Shown: positions 1 through 45,152 of the stretch, piece by piece
How positions within the stretch are numbered: the stretch's first letter is position 1
Layout: each line of letters starts with the position of its first letter
Source: Triplophysa rosa
Taxonomy: Eukaryota; Chordata; Actinopteri; Cypriniformes; Nemacheilidae
Reading direction: 5' to 3'
Length of the DNA stretch: 64,000 nt
Assembly: GCF_024868665.1 (NCBI RefSeq)
Contig: NC_079913.1
Span: 10,642,895-10,706,894, forward strand
Translations under genes and position numbers: made by a program
Notes under the pieces: generated by a model
Database searches by the model: none
Told to the model about the DNA's origin: nothing
The model's input: the letters and a program-made list of their open reading frames with translations, nothing else

Positions 1-276
1 TATACTCATTTCGTTTAACGTTTCTGTAACATGCACAAAATAATGCAATGCAACAGACATGCACGTATCCACACACACACACACTGCAACATCAACTTAA
101 CACGCTAATGCACAAAAAATGCATGCGTATTCAGCATCTGTTTTATATACTGTATATTCAGCATTAGATTTATTATATACACTAATAATATTAGACACAT
201 GCTAAATTTCAAACACAAGTTCTCAAATATTATCAGCAGATCCAATCTGTACTCCACAAAAACTTAACGACTCGTT

Positions 277-527
277 CACATTACAAGCGACAAAGCGGCA
301 TGATCCCATTCATTTCAATCGAGAGCTGGCGACTTCCGGCGACACATGTCTAGCGATGCGACAAAGTTAAGAAATCTTCAACTTCATGCAAATGAATTGC
401 GACTTTCAGAAGCGACAGCCAATAGGAAGATGGTAGAGCTAACGTGATCAGTGGATGTCGTCACTCAGGCAACCACTAGTGGGAACGCCCACTGCAGACT
501 TGCAGCGACTAAGTCGCTTATAATCTG
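277..527. mobile_element. MITE-like element, terminal inverted repeat with 'ttacaagcgac'
   Basis: The left end 'cacattacaagcgac' and the inverted right end 'gtcgcttataatctg' match at about 13 of 15 positions over a roughly 250-bp span. No coding capacity. The target duplication is not clear. Confidence 0.5.
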
Positions 528-600
528 AATCATAAATCGGTTCAGTACACAACGCAACACGTTAACAATTGCCGCTGTCAGTCAAAAAAATTAAATGTTG

Positions 601-738
601 CTTTATGGCTTTTTATGCCTTTATTGGACAGGAAAGTGTAGGGCGGATAGAGGGAAATGGGATCAGCAAAGGACCTCGAGCTGGGAATCAAACTTAGGTC
701 GCTGAAGGCTATACGGTATGCCAGAGGACTCCCCGCCA
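601..738. repeat. SINE-like teleost repeat
   Basis: Contains 'ttattggacaggaaagtg', a purine-rich 'gatagagggaaatggg' part, and 'ctcgagctgggaatcaaact' with a 'gtcgctgaagg' tail. This wording is typical of a dispersed fish repeat I have seen often ('acctcgagccgggaatcgaactcg'). The exact family is not named here. Confidence 0.5.
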
Positions 739-1888
739 AGTTATCGACTCCGACTTAAACGTTTTAGTGAGGATGACCGGCAAAGACAATACTCTTCACA
801 CGCTACGCAAAACTTTATCTGTCCGCTGTAAACCCACACTGAACCCAGACTGTCCTGCCGGGCACAATCGGTCGTCACAATCAAATTACATTCATAATCG
901 GCCTGCTTTACTTCCTCTCAAATTCAGTGCGTAAATGGGAAATAAGTCAGCAGATTCTGTCTGGGCCTAGTTATGAGCCATTGTTATGCTGATGAGGTGA
1001 ACAGAGAGAGAGCGGGCGAGCGGCGATTGCGATACAGCTTTGACATCAAAATGAGCCTCGATAGGCTTTTCTCCTTCGACTGATCACGTTTGATTTGGAC
1101 ACGAGAACGTTATTCAGCTGCGGTTGTGTCAAAGCTGTTACGGTTTAGGCGAAATCGGGGCTTCAGTCATTTCTATTACATCCATCGGAAGATCGTTAGA
1201 TCTGAAAGCAATAGCAAGATATATGAGCTGAATGTGGAGGCACGGCGTGTTTATGCTGTTATTTTCTTCCCAGTTTAAAGAAACAAATTCAATATAAAAT
1301 AGTCGAATATAATATATCTATTCAAATGAGCTAATATTGACAGTCTTTATTACGTATCGATAACGGTAATCGCCATTAAAATCTAGTGGTTTACCGAAAA
1401 TGAAAATTCTCTCATATTTTCCCCAGCTTCATGCCGTTGAAGATGACTCTCTCTTTAGTTTTTTTTATAGAAATATCTGTCACATCATGCATCGTGTGTA
1501 TATTAAGTGTATTGTAGGTTTATAAAGTGTATATTTGATATGTACTGTATATAAAGTGACGACGACTAGGCTACTTTATTTACAATTTGTGTTTAGCTAA
1601 AGAAAGAAAGTTAAACATTTAGGATTGTATGATGGTGAGTAAACGATGAGAAAATTTGCATTTGCGTTGAACAATTCAGTTAAACTATTGTATTATTATT
1701 ATCACAACAGTAGCCTTAAACATTTACTAAATGGCTATAGGCTTTTGGTAAACGTTAACAAATAGCATGTGTAGACGATGTCGGCCAAAAATAAAAGTTG
1801 TACATTATGATGAACGACTAAACACAAATGTACACATCATGCACAGTGAGACCGGCAATGTATATAGGACAGTAAATCTCGTGTTGAA

Positions 1889-2135
1889 TTTAAAGTGACG
1901 GTTCACCTTCAAAATCAAAATCCTGTCATTATTTACACGTCCTTGTCATTTCAAACCCGTATGGCTTTGAAGACATTTTAAAGAAAGTTGGTAACCGAAC
2001 AACACCGGTTAACAACGTTCTTCAAAATATCTTCTTTTGTGGTGTGCAGAAGAAAGAAAGTCATTCGGGTTTTAACTGAGAAGAGGGTGAGTAAACGATG
2101 ACAGAATTTTTATTTTTGGGTGAACTGTCACTTAA
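1889..2135. mobile_element. 'agttcaccc' foldback MITE
   Basis: The ends 'aaagtgacggttcacc' and 'gggtgaactgtcactt' are inverted copies. The inside carries the usual 'ttcaaaatatcttcttttgt' core. It is the same family as 33313-33597, 41969-42655, 47311-47949 and the split copy at 50055/53965. Confidence 0.75.
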
Positions 2136-2205
2136 ATGCTACAAGAGTTAAAGTGAGTAAAGAAGAGCAAATAAAAGAGATACGGGAAAGGGTGATGTGA
2201 CTGAC

Positions 2206-33963
<31,758 letters not shown>

Positions 33964-35100
33964 CTGCGAAACACCAAACGGCCATTTTAACATCAAACAC
34001 GCTCAGTTTTACTTAAGGACAATATGACATTGGTGTTCTATACCTTGCTGTATGTGCTCAGAAGGCCTTTGGCGAAACCACACAAGATACATTTATGGAT
34101 TCTGAATTTGAACAGAATGTGCAAACTCATATTATATATGATACAGTAAGCAAACAATACATATAGCGTCCTCTGAGATTCAGAAGCTGTTGATTCCAAA
34201 ACCATGACCATGAGGAAAAGCCAAATCCCACTCAAGTAAATTGTACAGATCCAATGTACTAATAGAAATGCATTCAGTGCACTAAGAGGATTTTAGGAAT
34301 GGTAGAAATGGTGCCGGGCATTGATTCAGGCATCTATAAGCTGCATGACATAAATGGTGATGCAATTGCTTTTACGTGGTACATTTAGTCAAGTTGGCTA
34401 CCACAACAACAGCCTTGGTTTAAAAATAAGTAGTGTGGATTGGGACAGGTATGGGTGAAAATGAATCACTTCAGATCGTATTTGAGCCAAATGATATCTG
34501 TACTGCCAAGATTATCCACGTTGGGAAAAAAATAGTGTTAGCCTTCATGCTAATAACGCTCGCTTTCTTTCTATTTAATGGCATTGACTGATGGTAAGAA
34601 TCAGAGGTCTTATTTCTTTCGACAAGAGTTCAAAAAGCAATAGCGGACACCTCGATTGAAAAACATAGGCTAGGCGGATGATGACAAATCTGTCTTGCTA
34701 TAACCAGACGGGAAGGATTGGGATCATGTAAAGGTAGCCTTCAAGGACAATAACTCACATTGGTATTGATCTAAGCCTGTTCTTGACTGCAGGGCTTCAC
34801 TGATTATAGTTGGATAATTGAAAAGGACTCGGTCCAGCTGGGCATCAAAGAACCTTACAAAGGTCTTGCGGTAGTTGGCGAGTTGTTGAGTTGTGAGTGC
34901 TTTATGGGGTAGTATTATTAAACCGGGTCTACACAACGCGCAACATTAAACTAAAATTTTACTAATAGAGAATTCTTTGTAGTTTGGCGCATATCGCAAA
35001 AACTCTAAATAACATGAAAAAGATAGATAATCTCATTTTTCGTGATGTCGTGTGTTAAGAGTAACAACTGAAAAGTAAGTTCACTTGGTAAAACGAGACG

Positions 35101-35566
35101 GTCCTCACTGCAGAACACAAGATCCAGGGGGCGAGATTCGATCCAGATCCAACTCCTCCCACTTAATATACTTGGCCGCAATTTGGAGTCAAGTTGCACC
35201 CCGTTGTGTTTAGTGTACGCCTGTCAGTCATGATCACAGTTATGTAAAACCTACCCTAAATGTAATAAAATATGTTATTAAACATTCCCTAACCCAAACC
35301 CTTGTCCTAAATCTAATAAAATATGTTATTAAAGTTTGTCTTCAGAAAGTTTGTTTTTCCTTTGAAAGAATAACTTTAGTTACAACTCAATGCGGAAATG
35401 GTAGAGCAACAACACGAGTATGACGCAAAACTGCTGCAGAAATCTGTCAGCCAATCAAGACGAAGTGGGAGGAGACTGGATCCGGTGTCGACAAATCATA
35501 ATGCAATAGCAGACTGGATCTGGATCCAACCTTGCCCCCTGGATCTCGCGTTCTGCAGTGAGGAGC
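35101..35566. mobile_element. Foldback element with 'ctcactgcagaac' arms
   Basis: The left arm 'cctcactgcagaacacaaga' + 'tccagggggc' and the right arm 'gccccctggatctcgcgttc' + 'tgcagtgagg' are inverted. Inner arms 'ccagatccaactcctcccac' and 'gtgggaggagactggatcc' pair as well. About 466 bp, no coding. Confidence 0.72.
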
Positions 35567-38490
35567 TACTGGGCACATTCTTGGGAACATTTGGGATAAT
35601 GTAAGTACACAACTGCATGAAATATATCACACTGTGCAAGTGATTTTTGGATACTTCATAACAAAATTCTTCCATATTGTGGCTTTAAATCAGTGATTTT
35701 AATTTGTACAAACATTTTTCATCAAATTAGTAAATTTTAACATCATTTAATGCCTTCATGGCTACCCATAAAAAAGAAAAATCACTCTCTTGAATAGCTT
35801 ATTAATATCAATAATTATCTTATTAATATGAATTGATATTATTAAAATCAACAATTTTTGCCTATTACTTTCCTGTGTAGATATTGACAAAAAAAAAAAT
35901 GTCCACACAGTTTTGTAAGACAACTAAACAATTTCACAACAATGTTGCAATATAGGAATTATACTTAAGATTTCAATATGAATTTAAACATTTCTCATTC
36001 TCATTTCACCCAGATTATTTGACCTATCTAATCTATATTGATTTTACAGTGCAGCTCAATGCTCCTAATGTATCTCAACAATTGTTTTATTTGCTTCTAT
36101 TTTATTTTATGCTCTGTATATAATTTTACGATGAAAAAACATAAAAAGGTTATCGATTCAAAAATTGATTTGACATTTTTCAAAATCTTTCCATAGAATA
36201 ATGGCTCATGGAATTACCTCCACCAAAAGGCAATACAATATATTTTATATGCAGCAAACTTATTTTATCTTCATTTTTTTGTGTATTCGATTGTATATAA
36301 AGTACACAATGGCACATCTCTCTATGTCTAATTTTATATATAACAAACAATTTTAGGAAGGTGAGAAGTAAAATGAAGAAATTGTACTCAAATTTAACTT
36401 TGTTTGTGGGGGAAAATAACCGGGGAATCAGAGCAAATCCATCACGTGTGGAGTTTGCACAAAAAAACAAACAATCATCAGTCTAAATGTCTTATTGCGT
36501 GATGCTGATAATGGTCAAGGGTGGTTAGAACCGAACCTCAGGATAATATGATGAGATTTATCGCTTGATGGTTTGTCACGACAGTTGACTTGTCCGGGCA
36601 ACAAGCTTATCATAATTATTCTCCACAGACAGTACTGAGAAGTCAGGAAGGATTCATTCAGCCTGCGGACTTCATCTCCAGAATATCCTCAAGAAAACTG
36701 ACTTCATTCCTACACATTGTTATACCCAATACAGTCGGCCCTGAAGCCTGCTTCTGGCAGATGCCCATAATGACATGTTGAGGATACTGCTATCAAGTCA
36801 CTAAGTTCAGTTTGGCACACGCGTCACTGTGGATGAGTTAGCAGCAAAGCGCTAATTAAAAAGGGTTGATTAGAAGGTGATGGTGCAGAGGTGTTAGTCT
36901 AAGGGGAGAGACAGGCATAATTACAACATGTTCTACTCCGCTTTAAACAACGTTCAGAGAAAAAACGGGATAGACTTGTTAAATTTAAACAGCACGGTGT
37001 TGACAAGAAGTATTTTTACCCAGAAATTCTAAACCTTTCACTAAATAAGGTGCCTTTGCCAGTAAACAAACCAGCACCCGCCTGACTGTTGAATTCTCTC
37101 AACAACTCAATAAAATGTATTCACGGTCTCATGTGACTGATTAATGTCAAACAAACACCATTGGTTCTTATGTGTCATGTGACTGATTGCTGTCAGTAAG
37201 TTTTAAAATGACGTTTTTTAAGGAACAGTTTGTTGCGCTGTTTTCTTCTTTAAGGAGCTTGACAGCCCTGACGAAGCGTAAAAGATGTCAACCAGTCAGC
37301 TTGAAAGCCTAGTCGCACCTTATTCGCTGAAGAAGGATCTTATTAATTCCAAAAGTCTTTTTTCAGCTGAATAAGAGAGCAGCAGGAATGTTTTTTGGAG
37401 CAGGTCGTGAACCTTAAACGCGAAGCAAGTTTTCAAAGCTTCAGACAACCTTTAAATGCGCTCGCTGCACTTGAGCAACACTCATGTTTAAGTGGCGGCA
37501 AAGGAACATCCCCAGAATGCATCGCAGTAACCAATGAAATAAAACTGTAGACAACTTACACAACCAACACTAAGGAAGCTAGAAATTTTAACGACTACAT
37601 GGAAGATATACAAGCCGCTGACGCTTTAAACTCTACGCTGAGGATGTGTTTTGCTTGTGATGAATCTTTAATGGCTGCTCTAAAGCTTTATGCAGACAGT
37701 GTCTCATGGGGTGCATGCGAGCGCAAAGATGTACCATACATTGAACAGAGTTCTCTGTGTTTGCACGCAAGGCTTCAGAAAATAGTCTTTAAAATATACA
37801 GTAACAGGAGAATTGGTATAAAAGGTAAAGTTGTGTTGAGAAGTCAATTATTTAACCCAAGGCAAAGAATAAAGACGTCAAGCATAAAACCACTCTATAC
37901 TGCAAGAACTTGTGCTAAAGAACTGCTTCCAAAAATATTACTTTCAAAAACATTCTGCACTGTACCACTGATGTCGAACAAAACAACATACAAAAAATAT
38001 TCTGACAGTATAGCGTGTGACAAGAGAGTGCCACAAAATACAGTAATTTAAAAGAACATGAATAGACAACACATTCTTTTACAGTGTTACAGTACACTGG
38101 CTGCTTGAAACAACCAACAAAGAACATTTCATCTCAGTCTGAAAAGTGTATTACCTATCAGAATCAGTCTAAGAGCTGCACACAATGAATCTTACCAGTT
38201 CTTGACTTCTTGAGTTTTATTCATGATTACTTTTGTAATGTACAAATGGAAATAAACAGATACATGTTACCATATAACGTGCACTTTGTAATTACTGACT
38301 GAATATTTAGATGACAACGTGTACTTAAGTCTTCTAGAAGCAAATATTACAAAAATGAAAGGAAAACATTAATATCTTTAATAAATTATAAAAAGTAAAT
38401 AAATGTGGTCTTTTTGACCACGTTGCTCAATTTATAAATCAATATCATACGTTTACTATTGGAATTAGGATAAGGGAAGATCTCTTATTA

Positions 38491-39103
38491 GGCTGTGTTC
38501 ACACTTCTTTTTTGACAAGAAAAAGTTGACAATGGCGCGTTTTTAGGGAAAAAAATGCTCACAATGTTGTGGTTACGAATAGCAGAGGGCGATGTTCAAA
38601 GATAGCATTTGTGCACGAAGGCAGCTTAGAGAGACGGGCTTCATAGGCAGCGTAACGGAAGTCTATTTGAATTAAAAACAGAGAGCTACTTTGCAATAAC
38701 CAATCACATATTTAAAAACTATAATACTAATTTCTCGCTAGAAATGCAATCAAAAGTTATTGAAAGTGAAAATCAAACTTACATGCATATAAAACTATGC
38801 TCCAAACGGGCACTTTCGGCCGCCATTTTATTTTTTCGAGCTTGAGCCTTCTCGACCAATCACGCTCCTCGCATGTTGTTATGGAAACGACAGGTCTCCG
38901 TCATTGGTTAGCTGTGAAAAAGGTGCTTGACATAGGGTGTTTTTTCAAACTCAAAACACACTCTGAGCTGCAGAAAAAGACGCTGGCGCAGGCGTTTAAA
39001 AAAGCGCTCAGGACTTATTTTAAAAACACTGTTTACCCCATAGGATTATAGTGTAAAACAGACGCTAGCAGCTTCAAAAAAGAAGTCAAGTGTGAACACC
39101 GCC
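38491..39103. mobile_element. PIF/Harbinger-like non-autonomous element
   Basis: 613 bp. Left 'ggctgtgttcacacttcttt', right 'aagtgtgaacaccgcc', inverted, with 'aaaaaagaag' just inside the right end. It is flanked on both sides by TTA (38488-38490 and 39104-39106), the 3-bp TWA duplication expected of Harbinger. An 84-codon frame inside has no transposase similarity. Confidence 0.78.
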
Positions 39104-39999
39104 TTACCCGTCACTATGGTGCAAGGTGGTGTAACATGCTAATTAGCATGTTCGTGACGTCATTATGCTGAACTTTCATTTACTCTCTGAACTAACTATG
39201 TTTTAATACAACTGAAGGCCCAATAAAGGTGTTGTTGTTTATATTCATTTATATATTTAATGTTTCTGTTGTCAGACATAAAATAATAATTAAAGACAAA
39301 TGCTTATGTTCATATGCCCGTTCAGTAATAATGACAGGTGCCTGTAAAAGGTGTTTTGTACTCACTCACAAGCTGCGGTTTGGTCATGAATGTGCTGCTT
39401 CCGCTCACTGTACAGAGAAGACGCCGAGAGAGGCATTTTCCGCTCACTGAAAGCTTATGCTTACCCAAAAGGACGCTAGTCACTTTTCTGAGGGAGAAAA
39501 CTCTGTAAAAACCGCACCACTGCGCGCCTGTGTGTGTATGCGTGCACGCGGCACGACACGGGGGTCTGATAGACAGATGCATCTGCACTGCGAGTCTCCG
39601 CTGACCGTTTTCCAAAACAGACCAGGCATTATTAAGTAAGCTAATGAATGGGAAATGAACGTCCCTTCGCGATAGCGTTCAAGGAAGAGCATGTAGCCTA
39701 CCTCCTGCCGCTCACAGTCAAGATCAGTCCATTCACGATCACGTTCTGATGAAAGGAAATGATAAAACGGGTCTAACAAATTGCCCTTATTGTAATATAA
39801 TATTCTTATATTTCTTCAGATTTTTCTGTCAACTGGTAAAAAAAAGTGGAATAGGAGAATTTTCGGTTAACGCCACCTCTGTAAGGTACGTGGTAACTAC
39901 GCTTTGTTTATTTTTACTTTAGGTTAGGGGTTGCGGCTTTAAAGAGCTAGAACATTAAGTAGAATCCGAATCCTTTAAATTCCTATGCCAAAATATCTA

Positions 40000-40499
40000 T
40001 TAAAGGGTACATAACTAGGGATTTTTAAGGTCCTACTTTGGTTTATGGAGTGTCCAACAACAAGTTTATGTACATAGAAGGTGTAAAAACACGATTATTT
40101 CATAATAATAGGCAGTTAATCTTACCTTACTTCTTGACTGACTCTCAAATGATTCGTTCCGAGATTCATCTGTCTAATCCCCTCCTTTCCGCTAGCCTAG
40201 TCTGATGTGATTGGTCTACCGCGAGTGAAGCTCAAGAGCTACAGCGTTTGGGGGAGAAGAGTGAAGTTTTCACGTGCAGTCCTAGCAAAATGTAGGCGGG
40301 GACTATATGTAGTGACGTAAATCCGTGGCGGTTCGCGAATCGGACTAGGGACGACTCGATTGCGTGATTCAGAGTCGACTCCCTTGTTATTCATTCACCT
40401 TCGGATTTACAACTTGACAGACTGCTTACTTTCAAACACGGCAACATTACACACTGCGTGAAATGTAATTTTCATAACCTCATGTTATGTACTCTTTAA
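40000..40499. mobile_element. MITE-like element, 'TTAAAGGGTACATAAC' ends
   Basis: 500 bp. Left 'ttaaagggtacataac', right 'gttatgtactctttaa', inverted with one mismatch. The middle is relatively GC-rich ('gtgattggtctaccgcgagt'). Matches a common fish element type; no coding. Confidence 0.75.
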
Positions 40500-41968
40500 T
40501 GTGTCCAAGTAAAATCGTCACCATCTGTAAACATATTCATAAACTAGTAGGCTCTTGCACCCCACAAGTTTCTGCCTGATTTTCCTTTAAGACCGGGCAG
40601 CCCAAATACTTTTGAATGCACAAAGCAGAAGAAAGCTAAATTACAAAGAAATAGTATCATTTGCACAAGCATTTCTCATCTGCTTCCACCCTAACACCAC
40701 AAGGTTTCTTTAAGAAAAGAAATTTGCCTTGTAATCTTTTTTCGAGCAAAAACGTTGGTTTAAATTGCATACAATTTTACAGAGGCCAGCTATGACTGAC
40801 CCCAGCTCAGTGAATACTCCAACAAAAGCTAATGAATCACCAAGAGGGAAGATCAATATAACAAAATGCAGCCATCTTATTTTCCCTCCTTTAAATATTG
40901 AAGGTCATAAACTATGAATCCAGCAACTCTTCGAAAACCGTATATGTACCTCCACAAATCTCAGCGTTGAATCTCACTAGTTCTTCGCCATGCGAGAACC
41001 AGACATGCAAGAACTTGGGTGAAGTGTTCCTTTAAGGCTAACATATTTATAACAAAAGCAAAATAAATGTACTTTTAAATTCACGGGCCCTTTAATACAG
41101 TAATAGATTTTGTTCTCAGTGACACTGCATATAAAATGTTACTAGTTTGTTACTTATCTATAAAAACTACAATTTTTCCTTTTTTTTATTACTGAAAAAT
41201 GATGGCAGCAACTATATACAGTATATTGTTTCTAATGGGATAATCTGCATTTAAGTTTGTTTTAATTACACAAGCAAAGGCACTATAAGAGGTCAACATT
41301 GAATGAAATCCTAATGCGTATTTTTTTAAATACCATGCTAAATTTAGCATCCATCGATTTAAGTCAATTTGTAACAGAGGCTCCCCACAGACCTGACCCC
41401 CCATAATGAATCCATCACTTTCTCATCAGGAGAGCATCTATTCAAGCCCCATAAATCCATCAGCAGCACACAGTCATGTCACACATCCACTCTAGAACTG
41501 TCCCCTGGCATGGGCGTCCCTAAGAACCGAGGGGTTTGTGTGTGTTGGGAGACCACTGTGCTTGATTTACTCTGACCTTTGGTTGAAGTAGTTGGTAGAG
41601 GGGTTGTTGCTTGAATGTACAGCATCCATAAATCCACAGAGGGAGTAATTACGACCCGGGGATTTAACGTTCCACACGGACCCTGCCAGCTAATTGTGTC
41701 CTCTGCGTGACAGGCGGTAGAAAGTACAGGGACCGGGTACTGACAACAACACAACAAGCTGCTATTTTGGTTTAGTTGGCATTGCTTAAATGTTGGATTA
41801 GGGATTTTAACAAATCCTAAAACTACAGTACATGTTAAACTGGTACCACATGGTAAATCTTGTGCTATTAATATTTTATAATTCAACTGGCTGGTGATAA
41901 AATAGGTGAACAAAAATCCTGGTGGATTCAAGGAGGGACCTGATAACCAGCTCTTTTGACTTGGTCCG

Positions 41969-42655
41969 TTAAAGGGAAAGTTCACACAAAAATGTAATTC
42001 TGTCATTATTCACTCACCCTCATGTCATTCCAAACCTGTATGACTTTATTTACTCTAAAGAACACAAAAGAAGATATTTTGAAGAATGTTGGTAACCGAA
42101 CAACAGCGGAACCCATTCATTTAAAATGAATGTACAAAAAAACAATGCAAGTGAATGGGTGCCAGTTAAAGGGGTAGTTCACCCATATGTTTCAAACCTG
42201 TTAAACACAAAGAAATATATTTGGAAGAATGTTAGCAATTTTCAGTTCTGGGACATCATCCACTACCAGAGTAGAAAAAAAACATTGAATATTTTTTGTT
42301 CTGTTGAACACAATATGAGATATTTTGAAGAATTGAGGAAACTTTCAGTTCTGAGGCACCTTTGACAACCATTTTAATATTTCCTACTATGGTAGTCAAT
42401 GACGTCCCAGAACTGAAAATGGCTAACATTCATTTTCTTTGTGTCCAACAGAACAAAGTAATTTATACAGGTATGCAATTACATGAGGGTGAGAAAATGA
42501 TGATAAGATTTTTTTTGGGTGAACTATCCCTTTAACGACATTCTTCAAAATATCTTCTTTTATGTTCTGCAGAACATAATGTTCTGCATAATGTTTATGT
42601 CATACAGGTTTATAATGACAAACGTATATGATTTTTGGGTGAGCTGTCCCTTTAA
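41969..42655. mobile_element. 'agttcaccc' MITE interrupted by a second element
   Basis: Outer ends 'ttaaagggaaagttcac' (41969) and 'gagctgtccctttaa' (to 42655). The outer core 'aagaagatattttgaagaat' at about 42070 and its inverted partner 'cattcttcaaaatatcttct' at about 42540 are separated by the inner element 42176-42535. Confidence 0.8.
42176..42535. mobile_element. Nested inner foldback MITE
   Basis: 360 bp. Ends 'ttaaaggggtagttcaccc' and 'gggtgaactatccctttaa', nearly perfect inverted repeats. Long internal arms include 'ttttcagttctgggac' (about 42239) and 'gtcccagaactgaaaa' (about 42404), so most of the element can fold back. It splits the outer element 41969-42655. Confidence 0.8.
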
Positions 42656-42760
42656 GCAACCATGTAGAAACCACACAGAACCCCATAGCAACCATCTAGC
42701 AACCACATGGCAACATCATTAAAACCAATCGGAGCATCTCAGCAGCCAAACAACAATGCC
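42656..42760 (+). repeat. 'agcaacca' low-complexity repeat
   Basis: Repeated 'agcaaccat', 'tagcaaccacatggcaac' and related units, resembling a fish simple repeat that often reads 'ccatagcaacacc'. Worn. Confidence 0.5.
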
Positions 42761-43380
42761 CTAGGATTGTGGTAGCATGTTTTATAATAGATGTAGTTAT
42801 TGTGACGCAACTAGGGACCATCAAACATCAGTGGAGGAAAAAACAAAAAACAGCAGGTTACCTAGAACTACAAAGAATCTAATTGTCTTGTCTTGTCTTT
42901 CATGCATGTCATGCAAACCCAGCATGCACTAGCAGCATCCCACAGAGACAACACAGCTTGTTAACCTCCCTTCACCAGCAAGGAACAAAAGAGAGACAGG
43001 AAATGAGAGCAGAGAAAAGTAACCACACTGTACTTTCGTTTTTTTTCCTGCAAAACAAAGGTCAGATATTTGAGTTGTGGAACATCTGCCACTTGTTTTC
43101 TTATTCATGAGATATTTGCTGCATTGGTTATGCAAGAAACCTTTTCTCAGCATTGCAGGGCACTAGAGTTAAGGGCGACTGAGAACACGGCTCCACCCAT
43201 CTGTAATGACTGTCACACATTCTCAATTTAAAACCAATCTCGTCGAGCACTCAGGCAGCGAACGTGGCAAGACACACGCAAATATCAACCTATGCATGCC
43301 AGTAATGTCCAAAACCAATAGTTTAAAGATGCTTAGTTTAAAGAAAAATGTATTTGATTAATAGACATTCTACATGAATT

Positions 43381-43592
43381 AGGGCTGAAAATGGGTAATG
43401 TGATAATCACCAGTATTTTGATTCAAATTAATCACGATTAATATTTATTATACTACTATATTTATTAATAATACGTATTAATCTGACGCTGTTGAACTGA
43501 ACAATTTCTAAACATGTGCTTGCTATCAGCACATTAATAATATGGCGACATTGCTTATTTTAAACACAATACGATTAATTGTGCAGCCCTAA
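43381..43592. mobile_element. 'AGGGCTG...CAGCCCT' MITE
   Basis: About 212 bp. The left 'agggctg' and right 'gcagccct' ends are inverted, with 'gattaatcacgattaat'-type AT-rich interior. A short, worn element of a common fish type. Confidence 0.55.
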
Positions 43593-43845
43593 CAGAAACA
43601 CATTTCTGTACATTTTTTCAATCATTTTAATGCACGACTGTCCTGTGCCAATTAAACACCATTTCTTCCCTTCTTTTTGGTTTCGCGTGATAATGTGCTC
43701 TACTGTAAACAAAAACAGCAAACAATAATATCCAAGATGCCGATAAGTGGGGTGCTATGCATTTTCCTTCTCACTTCGCAACATGCTAACCTCAAACACT
43801 AATATATTAATATTATTGTTTGTTTTAGATGTAATGCAATGTGTC

Positions 43846-44336
43846 TACACGATTTAAGGTTAAAAACGCTGTATTTTCCACATACCGTGCATGTTTGTAT
43901 CATCTCTTTGCCCCGCCTCTCTGAACCGCGTGGATGTTTTACAAAGCTCATCTCTCTGAAAGGGAGGTGTGCTATGATTGGCCAGTTAACCAGTGCATAG
44001 TGATTGGTCGAATACTGCAAGCGTGTGACAGAAATGTAACGCCTCTTACCATATTTGGAACATCAGGTTCCTCTTCTATTGTACTGACAGGTACGCCCAT
44101 CTTACTAGCGTATACATTTGGGCGGTCTTAGTCAAATCATACCACGAACTGAAGTAGATTTGTGGGGGTGTGGTTACACGAGGCATTTCAGGTGAGCATT
44201 CGCTTTTAGATAGAATGCATCTTTTGCTCCGACACTTTAAGTTTTGCAATTTTACATGTCTAATACATGCATGGGCAACTTATAACACACCAAAAACACA
44301 GAAAAACACGTATTCGCGCCACATGACCCCTTTAAA
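43846..44336. repeat. Repeat ending 'cacatgacccctttaaa'
   Basis: The right end 'gccacatgacccctttaaa' is typical of a fish MITE. The interior holds 'ccccgcctctctgaaccgcg', 'tgattggccagttaaccagt' and 'gcatagtgattggtcgaata'. The left end is not defined, so the extent is approximate. Confidence 0.45.
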
Positions 44337-45060
44337 TGGCAGCTGCTTATGTAGACAGTAGGTAGCAAGGAGGCTCAGTATAGTAGGTTCTTAGTGTATG
44401 ACCTCTGCACATAAATATCTGCAATAAAAGTCAGTCTGCCTTTGAGAGTGGACAAAAGCAGAAAACAATAACTGTCAGATCAGATAACAACAGCCCTGCG
44501 TACGTCTCTGTAAACACCCGATAAAAGCACAGGGCGAACATCAGCGCAAGTACCCATAAATCACAGCTACAAGCAGGCGTAAAAAGCTGTCGATTGGTTT
44601 GAGAATCTTATGCGAAGAGCCTTTCAAACTCTGCTCACGTCCAGTGAGGAACCCTTAAGGAGATCATTCAAAGAGAAGTTAATCAGACTCTAAAGCCTGA
44701 TAGGAGACCCAATATAGTTTGGCTGATAAACCAGACACAGACAGATTTTCATGCTTAACCCCTCTCAGCCTTGGAACGAGCAAATGTATACTGTAGCCAG
44801 CCATATGAAGTGGTAGATGGAATTTATTTCTATGAATTTTACATAAAAGAATAAGACTATAAACGTATTAAAGGTATAGGCACTCAAGGGAAAGTTTATC
44901 TGTTAAGAATCCTAACCAGCCAATCAGAACAACCCATGTTGTTCTGAGACAGAGCTCGACAGCAATTGTCCCCATTTGCTTTTAACTGTATGGAAAACAG
45001 CATCATGGCAATTTGACAAAAAATCCTATTTAGTGTCATACGACGACAGTCCAATAGAAT

Positions 45061-45152
45061 CAAAACAAAGAGGGCAAGTCAATTACGATTGTATGCATAA
45101 CAAATGTGTCTCTTTTAGATTTGAGGGCATTTGTGCGGTTGTGTACTCCTTG
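45061..45152 (+). repeat. Locus 1, left arm of the permuted duplication
   Basis: These 92 bp are reproduced inverted at 50131-50222 with no difference seen. They end at the TTAA of 45153-45156. The left limit of the shared sequence is unknown because the partner copy stops at the N at 50223. Confidence 0.9.

Larger units (their letters stand above)
1..2205 (-). other. ppfia2 intron after exon u (runs off the left edge)
   Basis: No coding exon was recognised; the SAM2-encoding exons (motifs GDMNHEWIGNEWLP, LDHLTKKDLRVHL) were looked for and not seen. It contains a short CA run (71-86), two MITE-like foldbacks (277-527, 1889-2135) and a SINE-like repeat (601-738). The rest is AT-rich and unremarkable. 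Confidence 0.7.

Noticed and set aside
37599..38051. 150-codon plus-strand open frame, one of the longest in the window
   Set aside because: No recognisable domain and no splice or promoter context. It is antisense inside a ppfia2 intron, and its Lys/Thr/Ser-rich 3' half looks like translated AT-rich DNA.
38797..39051. 84-codon frame inside the Harbinger-like element as a transposase fragment
   Set aside because: No DDE-type or Myb-like motif; the element is too short and the frame has no resemblance to Harbinger proteins.
41479..42006. 175-codon minus-strand open frame
   Set aside because: Its start lies in the end of the 'agttcaccc' MITE (41969 on), and no conserved motif is visible. Judged chance.
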